Assembly: GCF_002234675.1 (NCBI RefSeq)
Contig: NC_019862.2
Span: 26,858,707 to 26,922,706 of the forward strand
Source of the DNA: Oryzias latipes
Taxonomy: Eukaryota; Chordata; Actinopteri; Beloniformes; Adrianichthyidae
Direction: 5' to 3'
Length of the DNA stretch: 64,000 nt
The notes under the pieces were generated by a model. The model saw nothing but the letters and a program-made list of their open reading frames with translations. It was not told the DNA's origin and did no database searches. Within the stretch, counting starts at the first letter, position 1; each line of letters begins with the position of its first letter. Made by a program: the position numbers and the translations under genes. Shown here in pieces: positions 45,305 through 60,166 of this stretch.

Positions 45305-48300
45305 TCACTTCTGAATCACTGGCCTCAGGTTGAGTTTAAGCTTTAGCTCTGATATGGCTGCTAAAGGAACTGCAATACAAAAGAAGACAAGAGTTTATTC
45401 TCTGGCGGGTTATGAATGAATGTTTAAAAAACGGAAAATGTGCAGAATGTGACCGTACGCTGTTTTGGGCAGTCTGGACTGGTGTTTAGCTCAGCACTGG
45501 CTGGAGAGGCAGAGGATGGTGCGATGTAGCTGGCTCTGCGAGGAGCAGGTAGAGGAGGCATCAGTATCTTTTTTGGAGTTTCCTCTTTCTTAGCTGTTAA
45601 ACAGAAATGGAAACAATTGAAGCGGTTAGAGATAAGGTGAAAACATTAAAAGCATTCTTTGTGGCGCAGAGTGCAGACACTTACGCCGTGGAGGAGGAAC
45701 AGGGAGATCTGGCTTCTTTTGTTGCATCACTATCACTGTTTAAGCACAATTCCGTCAGTGACAGAAATGGGGAAAAAATGAAGACACACCTGTTTCACCA
45801 CAAGACAAAAAAACAATGACACTCACGATCGTCATTCATGTACACCCTCTCCTCTTCTGTCAGATTCGGCTCTAGTTTTTGAGACGACATGGTCCGAACA
45901 TCTTAAAGAAAGAAAGCATAAAGGTTAAAAAGTTAGATTAATGAGATTCCAGGTTAGAAAAATAATCAAGACTGTTGAGCTGTGACCAAGATAGGGGTGT
46001 GGATGTTTTGTCAAAGCAGAACAAAGGACTGTTTCCTCAGATGATGCTTGGTTGGTGGTGATCTACACTTAAATTTTCCTGTGAGTCACTCAATCATTCA
46101 TTTTATTACTTAATAAGTGGAGAGGGGGGCCAACAGCGTTTGTTTCAGAGCATTTTTTGGAAATAGCGAGGTCATTGTGTGACGTTCAGCATCTCGTCCT
46201 TCAAGAAGTTCAACTTCAGTTCAACAAAAACCAACACACGAGGAACGCTGCGTAACAAAGCCTCTAAACTGCGCAAACACACAGTGTCATGGAATGGACT
46301 CACAAAAGCTCTTTTCTTCATGGTGTGGGTCAGTGATAAAGCCGGCTGAAAACCCGCATAGGAGTAAATTTATCACTTCTGGGAGCAGATGTGATTAAAA
46401 AAAATATAACCTTTTATAACCTTTTTTTCCATCTATTGTAAGAGTGTTCCCAGTGGTTTTTAAATTAGGATTATGTCGTTTTTAGCTAAAATAAAAAAAC
46501 ATTTGTCCTTTTCTAAGATATTGTTTCTGCAGAGTGGCAGTAGTTTATTAGAAATTTGAAAGTTGTGGGGCAGGACGGTTGCGGTTGGCACTGAGCAATC
46601 CCGCCACCTTTCCCCTCCCCTTTGCAAAGAGCTTGTGGCCTGTCTTGCAATTTTTTAGTTGAGTTTTCTTTATATGTGTCCTTCATCAAGAAAAAAATGC
46701 CACAAGAACATGTTAAAAACATCCAAAACATCATTTTCATTGATTTATGCTTGTTGAGGGCTGGCGAGGCTCGCCTTGAGTCGCATGATTTTAACAGGAT
46801 AGTTTTCAAATAACTGACTTCAAGGAGTGAGAGAAACAGCAACCCATTTTAGAGGTTTCTGCTCTGGCTGTAGTGTGTCCACATACCCTGCCTTAACGCC
46901 CTCTGAAGGTTTGGTAAAGGCTTCTCAGTTCGCTCCCCACTTTCTGCATCTGAAGCAATAAAAGCTGTCCAGGTCATAAAAAAAGAGAAACAGATTACTT
47001 TCATTAACTCATTAGGGTGTAAATAATCATAGATAAATGAGCAGTATTGTTTGTGCATACAGAAATTTCTTTCATAGGGTCCCTCAATGATGAGAGGAAC
47101 CAGAACTCCATTCGTCTGTTCTACCAAGTGGGTGATCACGTCATGCAGTGAGTCACAGTGGACCTGCAAGTAGAAAAAAAATAACTCAACAATGGAGTGC
47201 CTGAGGCTGTAGGTCACCACGTTTGCCATTACAGAGACTCTTCTAAACAGCTCTTACCACAAGTTTTTAATTCTTGTTGTGAAGTTTATCTTGATCCGTC
47301 AGAAGAACATAGCAGGAGATCCATCACAACAAGCCCAAATGTATCAGCAGCTGAAAATCCATTTAACCCTTGTGCTATCTTAGATGACCCCACCCTTACA
47401 TTGATGTGTTATTCCTACCATGACAAAGGTGGATAAAGGTGAAGAGGATTTCATGTAATCCATGGACACCAGTGAAGATCACAAATCATTGAAGAAAAAT
47501 AGTTTAGCGCACTGTCTTGTGGGTCTAGATGACCCAACTCCCATTGGTAAAGTGCCTAGGATAGCACAAGGGTTACGGAGTGATTCATCACTTTAGCAGC
47601 AGACAAACTTCACCTGTCTTACAGTTACAGGTGATGCAGTCAAGGCCATTAAGAATGTTTATTACTGCCACTTGAATCGTTACTGGAAGGAAGCTTCTCT
47701 TTTCCCAGCAGGTCAAATACCTGAACCGAGGTTCATATGGACCTTACATAAGGCCATAAACTCTTCGTGCGGTTAAAGATTATTTTTGCAGAGGTTGACA
47801 AGCAATAAAAGTAATCCATTTTCATGCTCGACAGGTTTATTGTCAAGAAGAGTACAGACGTTCTTGCAAGTTTTGTTTACTAGATTTGGGTTTAAATACT
47901 TACAGGATTGTTCACATCAATCACAAAACCCCCTTCTGGTCTGCTTGTCACACGGTAGTGTTTGTACAGAGCCCTTAAAAAAAGAACAGTACATATCATA
48001 TTTTTCATTTCTTTTACATAATTCATATCTTTTTAGTTGTTTTTGTTGTAAAGAGACCGGAGTTGCACAAATGTTCAGATTTACATAAAAAAAGGAAAAT
48101 AAAATAAATTGTAGTTCCATGCAAATGTTCTGAAATTATTTAAATATTTGGAGAATATTGGCGTGACACAAATAAAGGACATTATGACTGTTGCCAAGGC
48201 CAACAGACGAAGAGAACTAACCCTGACGGTGTGTCATTTTATCTATAGGAGGTCCAGCATTTCAAGACAATAGAAGAAATGCTTTAAAGACCAACTCCAA

Positions 48301-50768
48301 TGAAAATAACGTTTTTGTTCTTTTTTATGTTCTTGCGGCCTTTTTCTGATGATGGAGGACATTTTCTAAAGAAAACTTAGCCTAACATTGCGTTTCTGAG
48401 TATTTTTGTATTCAAATAGTTGTAAATCAGGAGTAGACAATAAAAGTTCAGTCACCGACAAGGAGTTTCTAAGGGCTGGGATGGCCAGTTTAGGCTGTTT
48501 AGTTAAGTTTTAGCAATCAACTATCGTGTTTTAGAACTGATTTTATGTTCTATACAATTGTGAAGCCGGTTGAGAAAACCGTGTTGGAATATTGGGCTAT
48601 ATAAACAAAACTGAATTGAACCGAATCCACTTGTAGACAAATAGATCCGTGTACGTCTTAGTTTTCCTTGTACTACCTGGAATCTGGATCTAAACTGTAC
48701 AGCTTGATAGCACCTGTATTGCTCGCCATTTTTATTCTCTGCTAATGTTATGTTGAATGTGTAAACAGATGGATGATGGGAAAGGGAGGTGGGGTTGCTC
48801 CGGGCCAATGTTCTCGCCCTCAGCTCAGAGGACAATATCTAATGAACTCCTGTTGCTCTGCTTTGTCCTAGAAATAATCAGACAAGTTTTACGCAGAAAC
48901 AATCTGTGAACGTGACCTTACCTGTCAAGTTCTTGTCTTGTGGTAATGGCGTAGGACGCTCCATCCCTGCTGGGCCTTAGCAGCATGTTTCCTCTCGCAG
49001 CTTCTCTCTCGAGCAGCAAAGACGCCTCAATGCGGGAGATGGGATAGTAACATCTGCATCACAACACAACTTTTCACTTATGGCAGATCCACACCACATA
49101 ATAGAGGAATCAATCTGCAATTATTTGTTCTATTAAAAAGAAAACATTTAAAAATTAGTGGTACTGACGCTGGCATATCTGCATGGACGCTGGTGTTTTG
49201 ACCAGCGGAAGGTGATTGCAGATTTTTCAATCTCTCCTCTTCCTGCTCAATTACCTCATTCAGCATGTGGATTTGACCAGGCAGCAGCGTAAGAGACGGA
49301 GGTACTGACAGCTGCAGGGAGACACAAGCTCTTATTTAAAAAATATATATGTATATCTGTGCCACTGGTAAACTGAAAAACTGCAAATACAGCAGCTGAT
49401 TAGACATTTAACTGTGAAGACGGATCTGTTTTCATGATTTGAAAGGAAAGCAGTGAGGCACAGACCTGAGCAATAGACTGAATGAAGGCCTTCCATAGCT
49501 CTCGACTTTCTGAGTTTGAGGCCTGCAGAAACGGTGAAGATAAATGGTAAACAAACATGTCCAGAAGGAACCAAAAAAAAGTTCCTACCGGTAATTGCAT
49601 CACTTACAGTGAAATTGGTGGTTCCACTTTTCAGCTGGAGGCTGAACCTGGCCGCCTTTGAGAAATGATCTGAACTGATGTTTCTCACTGAGACAAATCC
49701 AGTCAGGTCCAGTTTTTCTATGTACTGATAACCACACACGTACACAGATCATTATAAAATAAAAAAGTCCAATTAAAAGTTTGGTTAGATGGATTTTCTG
49801 ATGTTGACTTACATCGTTGTCTCTCTTTTCATTGAAGAAAAAGAGGGAGTTTCCACACAAGCATGCCCACAGCTTTTGGGATGTCTGCACAGACAGAGAG
49901 ACATGGGTACAACAACAACAACAAAAAAGCACGCACAGAGCAAAGACAACTTCACAAAACACCAGAAACAAGTAGAAACCAAGTCCTAAAAAACGTTATG
50001 TCATTTAGCCATTAGATAAGAGGGTTTTCTTGTTTTTAACCCATTTCAATCCATGGTGACGTCAGTGTAACAGAAGGACATCAGAAATGTGAACTGTTGT
50101 CCACTTGTGGTTTATCCCACATAATTTTAATTTAGGGAAAAATGTGTCTAGGTTCTTATGGGTCAGGAAAATAGTCAGGACTATTTAGCTAAAGAAATCC
50201 TTCATTGAGTCCTTTGTGCCTGAGCGCATTGTTAAAATTAGTGACGCCCAGATAATCACAAGATCTGCAAATGTGTTCCATCAGTAACTATTTTGCTTTT
50301 AGCTTCTTAAAGTTGAATTTCTGAGCTCTATTTGTAAAAAATAAAATAAAAATAAAAATAAAAAGCCATCAGACTAGTTGCGAAGAAAAGCTGGGAGATT
50401 CCAGTAACATGGCAGAGTTTTAACCAGCAGCTTTACAAGACTATGAATTAAGCATCAGATGTGTTATTAAGTAACATCAACAGCACAAAAATGCTATATT
50501 TTTGTCTTAAAAAATGAAAAATATCTCTAAAAAATGTGATAAATCACATTCACTGCTGTATATTGCTACATAATACATGAGTGCTGTGATAATCTATCAA
50601 CTTTGAACCGACAGTGAATAACAATTACCACACAATTACAAAGTTTTGCAGGTTTATCAAGAAAAGCTGCTGAACCTCATCATCATCAGGCGTGCTCTTC
50701 TCCAGGTAACCCTCGTGGTAACAGTGCGGCAGCTGATTCCTCTTTCGCCAGGTTCGGTTTGCCATCAT
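45305..50768 (-). CDS. stap2: Signal-transducing adaptor protein 2 (PH-SH2 adaptor)
   Basis: Thirteen exons: 50768-50676, 49884-49813, 49724-49608, 49522-49466, 49311-49169, 49053-48922, 47973-47904, 47163-47061, 46949-46887, 45901-45827, 45708-45685, 45593-45459, 45369-45305. They sum to 1149 nt, 382 aa; human STAP2 is about 403. The PH domain (about 18-115) has YHEGYLEK and ELWKAFIQSIAQ. A linker with SLTLLPGQIHML is followed by the SH2 domain (about 161-258), with GNMLLRPSRDG carrying the phosphotyrosine-binding arginine near 186 and HYRVTSRPEGGFVIDV. The C-terminal region has VYMNDD (Y303), PVPPPRP and MPPLPAPRR. STAP2 is an adaptor in JAK/STAT, NF-kB and BRK signalling. ATG is doubled at the start (50768 or 50765). 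The 24-nt exon at 45708 was needed to keep the frame; its acceptor has a poor pyrimidine tract. Confidence 0.93.
46470..46745 (-). mobile_element. MITE of the GTCCCACTCC family, fragment
   Basis: Contains the family blocks TTTCTGCAGAGTGGCAG near 46525 and GTGTCCTTCATCAAG near 46676. The middle is deleted relative to other copies. It lies in the stap2 intron between 45901 and 46887. Confidence 0.5.
47367..47572. mobile_element. Short MITE, piggyBac-like ends
   Basis: 206 bp with inverted ends CCCTTGTGCTATC and GATAGCACAAGGG, preceded by TTAA and followed by TTAC. It is over 90% identical by eye to 52629-52833. CCC-type ends beside TTAA suggest piggyBac, but only one side keeps TTAA. It lies in a stap2 intron. 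Confidence 0.65.
48283..48880 (+). mobile_element. MITE of the GTCCCACTCC family
   Basis: Begins AAAGACCAACTCCAATGAAA. On the minus strand it keeps the frame MASNTGAIKLYSLDPDSR followed by a stop, homologous to the frame in other copies. It lies in a stap2 intron. Confidence 0.6.
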
Positions 50769-52063
50769 GAGACGCGCAGAAACTTGAAAACAGCAGCGGC
50801 TGTGTCAGTAGTCACGTCTGAGTCATGAAAACTCCAAAGAAAAGGCACCTGTCTGACACTAACAACCGAATCCCTGCCTGCGAAGACGCCCTGATCACTG
50901 ATTGGTCAGTGTGTGGAGATGGGCGGGCCAAACTACAGTTCAGGTGAGTGGAAAAGGGAAATTCCAAGGCTGAGCCACACCCACAAAAAACCTGACTTAT
51001 GTGCGACTTGTGAGTCCCTGAATGAGGAAAACATTCTAAAAAAAACTTCATTCATCAAACACAATAGTATGTTTTCCTACTTGCACAACTGCATAAATCC
51101 TAAAATTAACTTTAATTTGTGGTTCAAAAATTAGAAAGAAGGAAAACAGTTTTAAAATTTTACCAATATTTGAATATTTTATGACTTCAGGACATTTTAA
51201 ATTGTAGGATCAAGCCACACAAATCTGTAATTTTGTTTTTTTTAATGTTTGGATCCTAACTAGAGCTTATGTACAGTCATTGTGCAGATGAAGAGGTGTT
51301 TCATAGACTGCATAAAGAGATGTGCCAGATATTACAGCTTATTAAAAAGGGTTACTAATGTTGTTGTCTTAACTGAACTTAATTAATACTATTAATATAT
51401 TAATTAATACATACAATTAATATAATAATTAATACATGTGTAAAAGCTTTGAGCATCTGGAAAAGCGCAGATAAATTCAATCCATTCTTATTATTATAAA
51501 AACTATTATTATAAAAAATTACTATAAAAACTTCATCTCTTTAGAGGATTGGAAGAATTGCCAAACAGTTTCCTTGCAGTCAAGAATATTTTTTAATAAT
51601 AGTTAGGAGTCACTCATGGTTGTTTGTAAGTTTTTAGCAAGTATGTTGTACTATAGTACACAGAGAGGCGTTGGCATACATTTGCTTGTTAACCGTTCCA
51701 TCACTTCCTTGTGTGCAAAAAAGCAGAACTCCACTTTAGAATTTTGTTGAAGTGGACATTATTTTGTGCAACGTAAAAACAGAGTTCACCATCTGCTTTT
51801 TTTTGGTCAAAGGTTTTACTTTTCTGTTGATCAATTTCTGTTTCTTAGAGGTTTGCAGATGAGTTAATTGTAGTTTTCGTTTGTGGTTAATCAGCCTTAA
51901 AAACCTTCAAGTTGTTTGTAATTGTGACCATCCCTATTGCTTAAATGACCCATACTAAACACAACTTTAAACCCAAAGGTTTCACAATTTGGTAGAACTC
52001 AATAAAAAGGAATTTAGATTTAATCTGAAGCACAGACACTGTTCTGACAAAAAAAAAAAAAAA
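50769..52063. other. stap2 upstream and intergenic, no gene seen
   Basis: AT-rich spacer. The stap2 promoter should lie near 50770-51000, but no CpG island or clear core element is visible. Confidence 0.4.
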
Positions 52064-52252
52064 GGTGAGACAACAAAGGAAGGGTAGTGGTTACCACTCT
52101 TGCCTCACAGTCCTGTTTATCCCGTCTGGGTCCTTTTTGTGTGGAGTTTGCATGTTCATCATGCATAGGTTTACTCTGGCCACTCCAGTTTAACCTCACA
52201 GTCAAAAACCTGCTTCATAGGTTAACAGTGGATTCTAAATGGTCACTTAGTT

Positions 52253-52516
52253 GTAAATGGTAAATTGTAAATGCCGTTTATGTCTATCGTGCTTTACTAC
52301 CTTCTTAGAGGGTCCAAAGTGCTCTACAGTAACACTCCCATTCACACACACATTGACACACTGATGGCAGCTCTACAGCCAAACACTGGCGCCAACCTAT
52401 AACCACAAGGGGCAATGTGGGGCTCAGTGTCTTGCCCAAGGACACAATGACACATGAGCAGGGTGGGAACTGAACCTGCGATTTTCTGATCAGAGGTCGG
52501 CCGCTCTACCGTCTCT
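52253..52516 (-). mobile_element. tRNA-derived SINE copy, nested
   Basis: Minus-strand copy of the SINE at 33725-33998. The head is near 52515 (GGTAGAGCGGCCGACCTC on the minus strand) and the end near 52255. It is inserted into the host repeat 52064-52860. Confidence 0.65.
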
Positions 52517-52628
52517 CATGAATGTGAGTGTGTGCGTGTTCCTGCAATGGACCGGCGACCTTACCCCCCTTCACCTGACTATAGCTGGGATGGGGTCGAG
52601 CCACCCCATGACCCTGAACTGGAAGTAA

Positions 52629-52833
52629 CCCTTGTGCTATCTTAGATGACCCCACCCTTACATTGACGTGTTCTCCCTACCCTGACAAAGGTGGATAAAG
52701 GTGGAAAGATTTCATGTAATCCATGGACACCAGTGAAGATCACAAATCATTGAAGAAAAAAGGTTCAGCGCACTGTCTAGTGGGTCTAGATGACCCAACT
52801 CCCAACGTTAAAGTTACTAGGATAGCACAAGGG
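52629..52833. mobile_element. Short MITE, second copy, nested
   Basis: 205 bp, inverted ends CCCTTGTGCTATC and GATAGCACAAGGG, closely similar to 47367-47572. It is inserted between the body and the GGATGGATGG tail of the host repeat. Confidence 0.65.
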
Positions 52834-52909
52834 ATTTAGAAAATGGATGGATGGATGGAAACAACGAAAAACAGTGTGTACAAAGTTACTAAAGTAATTT
52901 GGATCAGAT

Positions 52910-53235
52910 GTTTTTATTTATTTATATTTATTTAACCTTTATTTATCCAGGAATTGTCCCATTGAGATTAAGAATCTCTTTTTCAAGGGATTCCTGGCTA
53001 GGGGGAAACAATAAATTACATTTACAATAAAAATTTCAACATTAAATACATAAAATCAATTAAAAATGAGAGCTTATGTAAAACAGGTACAGTTAACAGT
53101 GACTTTCTCCTCCAATCTCAGCCTGGGTTTTATAATATTCAGAGGGATGAGTTCTTTTAATTTCCATCTTTTTTGTAGAGTGTTCCATGTGGAGGTGGAG
53201 TAAAGACAAAAGCCTTTTTTCCCAGTTCTGCACAA
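52910..53235. repeat. Fish interspersed repeat next to the rab11b promoter
   Basis: Contains TATTTAACCTTTATTTATCC near 52928, TCCCATTGAGATTAAGAATC near 52957 and TTTTTCAAGGG near 52979, a pattern I recognise as an abundant fish repeat. A related TTTTCAAGGGGGTCCT piece occurs near 41094. The minus strand has a degenerate frame but no intact gene. Confidence 0.45.
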
Positions 53236-53239
53236 GTTC

Positions 53240-53435
53240 GTGGTTGAAGCATCGCGTGAAGCCGCGTCGGGGTAAGTTACGTCAACACGTAGAGCGCCCG
53301 CCCCCCTCCCCTTCCTTACGTAACGTGCGCGCTGTCTCCCATCATCCCGGCTGGCGCTGCACCACCCAAGCCGCCGGTGCAGCAGAAAAGTCTTCTCCGT
53401 CACCGCTGGGCTGTTCGCCAGCTGATCTCACAAAA
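53240..53435 (+). promoter_or_regulatory. rab11b: rab11b promoter and 5' UTR with two bZIP-type palindromes
   Basis: CpG-rich sequence just before the rab11b start codon. TTACGTCA (53277-53284) matches an ATF/CRE-type half-palindrome and TTACGTAA (53316-53323) matches the NFIL3/PAR-bZIP palindrome. No TATA box. Binding is inferred from motif only. Confidence 0.5.
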
Positions 53436-56446
<3,011 letters not shown>

Positions 56447-56925
56447 CGCTCAGGCTGAAAATACACATCTCGGCTTTCAATTTTACTTGTGCACTTGTTT
56501 TTCATCATTTCAATTATGGCCATTTCTCTTTTTCCTCCATTTCTTTTGTTTTTACATATACATATATATATAAATCACAGGTCCTCCTGGTCTCAGAAGC
56601 CCTTATTTCACTTGATAGTTGGAGGTGTCCATGGAGTGGGTGGGTGGATGGGAATATCCCTGCCATGCAGGGATGAGGCCTTCTGCTGAAAGCAGTCACG
56701 TTCTGCTGAATATGAAACACATTTTCATGGTCAACCACTAGATGGTGCTGCAGCAACAAATTGTAATTATCAGTATTATGCATTTGACAGTGGAATCACA
56801 TCAGTAAATATGCCAAAAAATCTTTATTATGTTTGTATTTAAATAATGTCTGGCTTTATTTGTTCTTTACTTTTTGCTTAAAAGTTGTAAAAAATAATGA
56901 CAATAAAATTCTTCAATCAGTACAT
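56447..56925 (+). other. rab11b: rab11b 3' UTR
   Basis: Follows the stop; a canonical AATAAA at 56903-56908 gives a 3' UTR of about 0.47 kb. Confidence 0.65.
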
Positions 56926-58261
56926 TTTGTAATGGTTTAATTTTTGGACTTTAACTTAAAAAAAAAAAAAAAAAAATTTAAGAATAACAGTTAGTTGCAT
57001 CTCCCAGGAGGCTGTTGCATTGTGGAAGTAGTTGGCATTGAACTGTGAATCATTTGAGTTAATGTTAGAGTAAATGTTGACGCATTTGAAGAAAAAGGTA
57101 TTTTTCAAGTTTTGTTGCAGGCATGAGCACATTTTAGTCAGAGATGGTTCAATGTTTTGTCTGCCTAGGAAAGCTCTGGCTAAATTCTGCTTTTGATGCA
57201 AGTATGGAAATAGGTGAACAGAGTAATTTTCTTCAGAAATCTGCTGAATGATAATCTTTTATTATGAAAAATAAAAGTGGTGCAATAGAAACAAGTTCCT
57301 TTATTTCTGTACTTAATTAAATATGAAGGTAGCATGACTTAAAATGTTTCCTAATTTTTAGAATTATTTGATTATATATAAATCAAGGAATTAATATCAA
57401 ATCTACCAATGATTTTATAAAAGTAATTGAATTATAATAAAAAAAGAGGACGACTTATTGAAGTACCTCGAGAGTTTGTGCATTCACATTTTTGCCAATA
57501 AAAAAAGTTTAAAAATAATAATGCAGTTGGATAAATACAACTAACATCCAATAGGATTTACCTAAGGGCCAAACAAGAAGAAGATATTTATTTTCTTCTG
57601 AGACTAAAATAACACAACAGTTTGTGTTTTTTTCCTTTTTCCTTCACACAATTTCATTTTTGAAGTTTATAGTGAGCCTTTATTTGTGAACAATACGAAA
57701 CTTTCCATGTAAACTTTTTCATATTGTTCCTTGTTTTTTTATTTCTGGTCTTCAAATCAGAAATTCACAGTTATTTTTGTAAAAATGTATTTAAGTCTAT
57801 TTCTGCTCTATGTGAAGAAATGAAGAATTGCAACAACATTTTCATTAAATCGCTCATTTGTATTTAAGGGGCTGATTGGTTTGCCCCCCTCACCAAATGT
57901 GACCCTCTTTGCAAAAGGGTTTGGAAACCCCTGGACTACAGTTTCTATAACAAACTGCATGCAGATGTGACACAGCAGCATCTGCATGTCCCTGTTAGAG
58001 AGAATATTGTGTTTTGTAAGTTCTGGACAGCAGGGACAGGAGGAGGAGGATGAGGAGGTCACAGTTCCACCATCACCACCATCACCAGGATTACCGAGCT
58101 GTTTACCAAACCGTACTTGTTAAGGTAAAGCCCCCTCCCTCCCCCCTCCCTCCCCCACACAGATCTAGAGGATGATAAGTAAACAAGAACTAGATTAGAC
58201 TCCGTTTTTAAGACCTTCCATGAAATAGAACAACACACAGCACAGCTGGAATCCAAAAGCA
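56926..58261. other. Intergenic between rab11b and marchf2
   Basis: AT-rich spacer without exons. At 57865-57945 a worn hAT-type terminus is visible: GGGTTTGGAAACCCCTGGAC near 57917 preceded by a GACCCTCTTTGCAAAAG block. Near 58040-58150 there are GA- and CT-rich simple stretches. Confidence 0.5.
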
Positions 58262-60166
58262 TTTATTGGCTTTGCAAACACAGAGTTCTGGTCAAAACAT
58301 TTTTTTTTCAAAACATGTTATCAGGGTTAAAAACAAAACAAAAGAAGCAACAGCTACTTTAACTGATAGCATCAACGCCCCTTCCTCTACAGAAAGGCAA
58401 CATCAGAAAGAGAAGAGAAAAAGTGCTGCATGGTGCATGCATGTTTTCATTTCAATAGCAAACCATTCTCAATCTTTTTGGATTTTAAAAGCTGGAGATG
58501 ATGCTTACATTTTTCTTTAAAAGTGGTTTGAACATTTTGTGCAAATTCTATTCGACGGACAAAAAAACGAAACAAAAAAAGATGGCATAATGAAAAATAA
58601 CTGAAAACAGCTTCGCCTTGCCCGCCCACCCCGCCCGCCGACCAGCAAACACGATGCAAATGACGGCGGCAGGAAGAGCACTCAGCTGGCTGCATATAAT
58701 CCCGTTCAGAGATCAGTCAAAAAACACAAACAAATGCTTGTGTAACGTCCGAGCCGGTGCACCAGCCAGACAGACGGAGGACACGAGTCATGTAAACGAG
58801 AGGACAGCGCCTCAGCGCCGACAGATCCTCTGATAATGTTGATCCGTCAACAACCACACTGGAGCAAAAATATCACCATCTGCTGGTGTTTAGTTTCTGC
58901 ACCATAATACATCCTCCTCTCAAAACGACGCTCCCCTAACATTTATTATGTCTGTTTGAAACTAAAATGACAAAAACAAAAAAACAACCAAGAGTTTTTA
59001 TTAACCAAATTTAAACCAACTTTTTGCGTAAGTTTGAGTTGTTTAAAGCTATGTTCAACTCAGAATTCAAATCTAAAGGTTTTAGATCCGTGCATCATGA
59101 GTATTTACACGTTTTACAGACATGTGTTCACAAAAAGAAGTTAAAGTTATGACAAAATCGTCATAAGAAAAAAAAACAAGCAATAAAATGAACGAGCATC
59201 TGAAGGCTCAATTAAATGCAAGCACCTTCATTCCTTATGCATTTGTCCAAAACGCAGACTTGCAAAGCAATGCAGGGTTATTCATCTGATAGTCTTTCAA
59301 ACTTTTGTTTTCCCGGTCCAGTTTGTTCATTTAACAGTAGTTAAATCTCCACAGATTAAAACTCCATTCACCGTCTCAACCGCTGAACTTTGTAAAATAA
59401 TGAACCAATGACTTCATCTGACTGAGCAGAAGCTGCAACGAGCTAGACAGAAGGAACCGGTCCTTCCTCAGACCCGAGTCCGCTCAGTATCAATGACATA
59501 TCGGGGGTTTAACTTAGAATTTAGGTCGGCTTCTGTGAGGAAGCCACAAACATGGGAATGTAAACAAAACCTCAGCAAAATTCCAATTGAAAAGCTAAAA
59601 ATGACTCCGTTTTGCAGGCAAAAATACACATCGCAAGAAATGTTCCTTCACAAGTACTTTGTCTCCACGTTCTTCACCTTTTAAACTGCTGTTTTGTACA
59701 AAAACCTTCATGACGACTCACGGAAATCTGTCTTATAATAGAAATTCCAGTTGAAATAACAGTCCCCGGTGTCACCGAAAGTGCAGTTTGCATTTGAAAA
59801 GGTTGCGTGTCGGCACACAGCTCTTCATGTCCTGTGCAGACCTGTCGCGTCCACAGTGTTTTTTGCTGGCCAGTCTCTGCGTTCTGCAGCAGCCGTTCCC
59901 GTAAACCTGCTGAGGGTCAAGCCTCCTCCCAGAGTGCATAACAAGGAGAGGATGGCGGGACACATCTGTCCGCCATGCTAAGGCGATGTTTCAAGCGCCT
60001 TTTGCATATTTGTGGTCAACGCCCAGCATGAGGGCAGCTCTCAAACTCACAAGATTTACCGACGGGCAGCAACTGAAAAACATTGCAAAGAAGACATAGA
60101 AAATAGGATTTAGATAAGAGCGCCTGTGAGAGACCAGATGACAGCAGGGTGAACTCCAACGTGATC
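58262..60166 (-). other. marchf2: marchf2 3' UTR
   Basis: Minus-strand sequence after the marchf2 stop. A canonical minus-strand AATAAA lies at 58267-58262, giving a 3' UTR of about 1.9 kb. No intervening coding exon was found. Confidence 0.55.

Larger units (their letters stand above)
52064..52860 (+). mobile_element. SINE-type host repeat interrupted by two other elements
   Basis: The tRNA-like head is GGGTAGTGGTTACCACTCTTG near 52082, followed by GGAGTTTGCATGTTCATC and CAAAAACCTGCTTCATAGGT. The body resumes at 52517 (ATGGACCGGCGACCTTACCC near 52547) and the tail AAAATGGATGGATGGATGG lies at 52840-52858. It is split by the SINE at 52253-52516 and the MITE at 52629-52833. Confidence 0.6.

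Noticed and set aside
53074-53403. 109-codon minus-strand frame next to rab11b
   Set aside because: It is made partly of an interspersed repeat and partly of the rab11b promoter read backwards.
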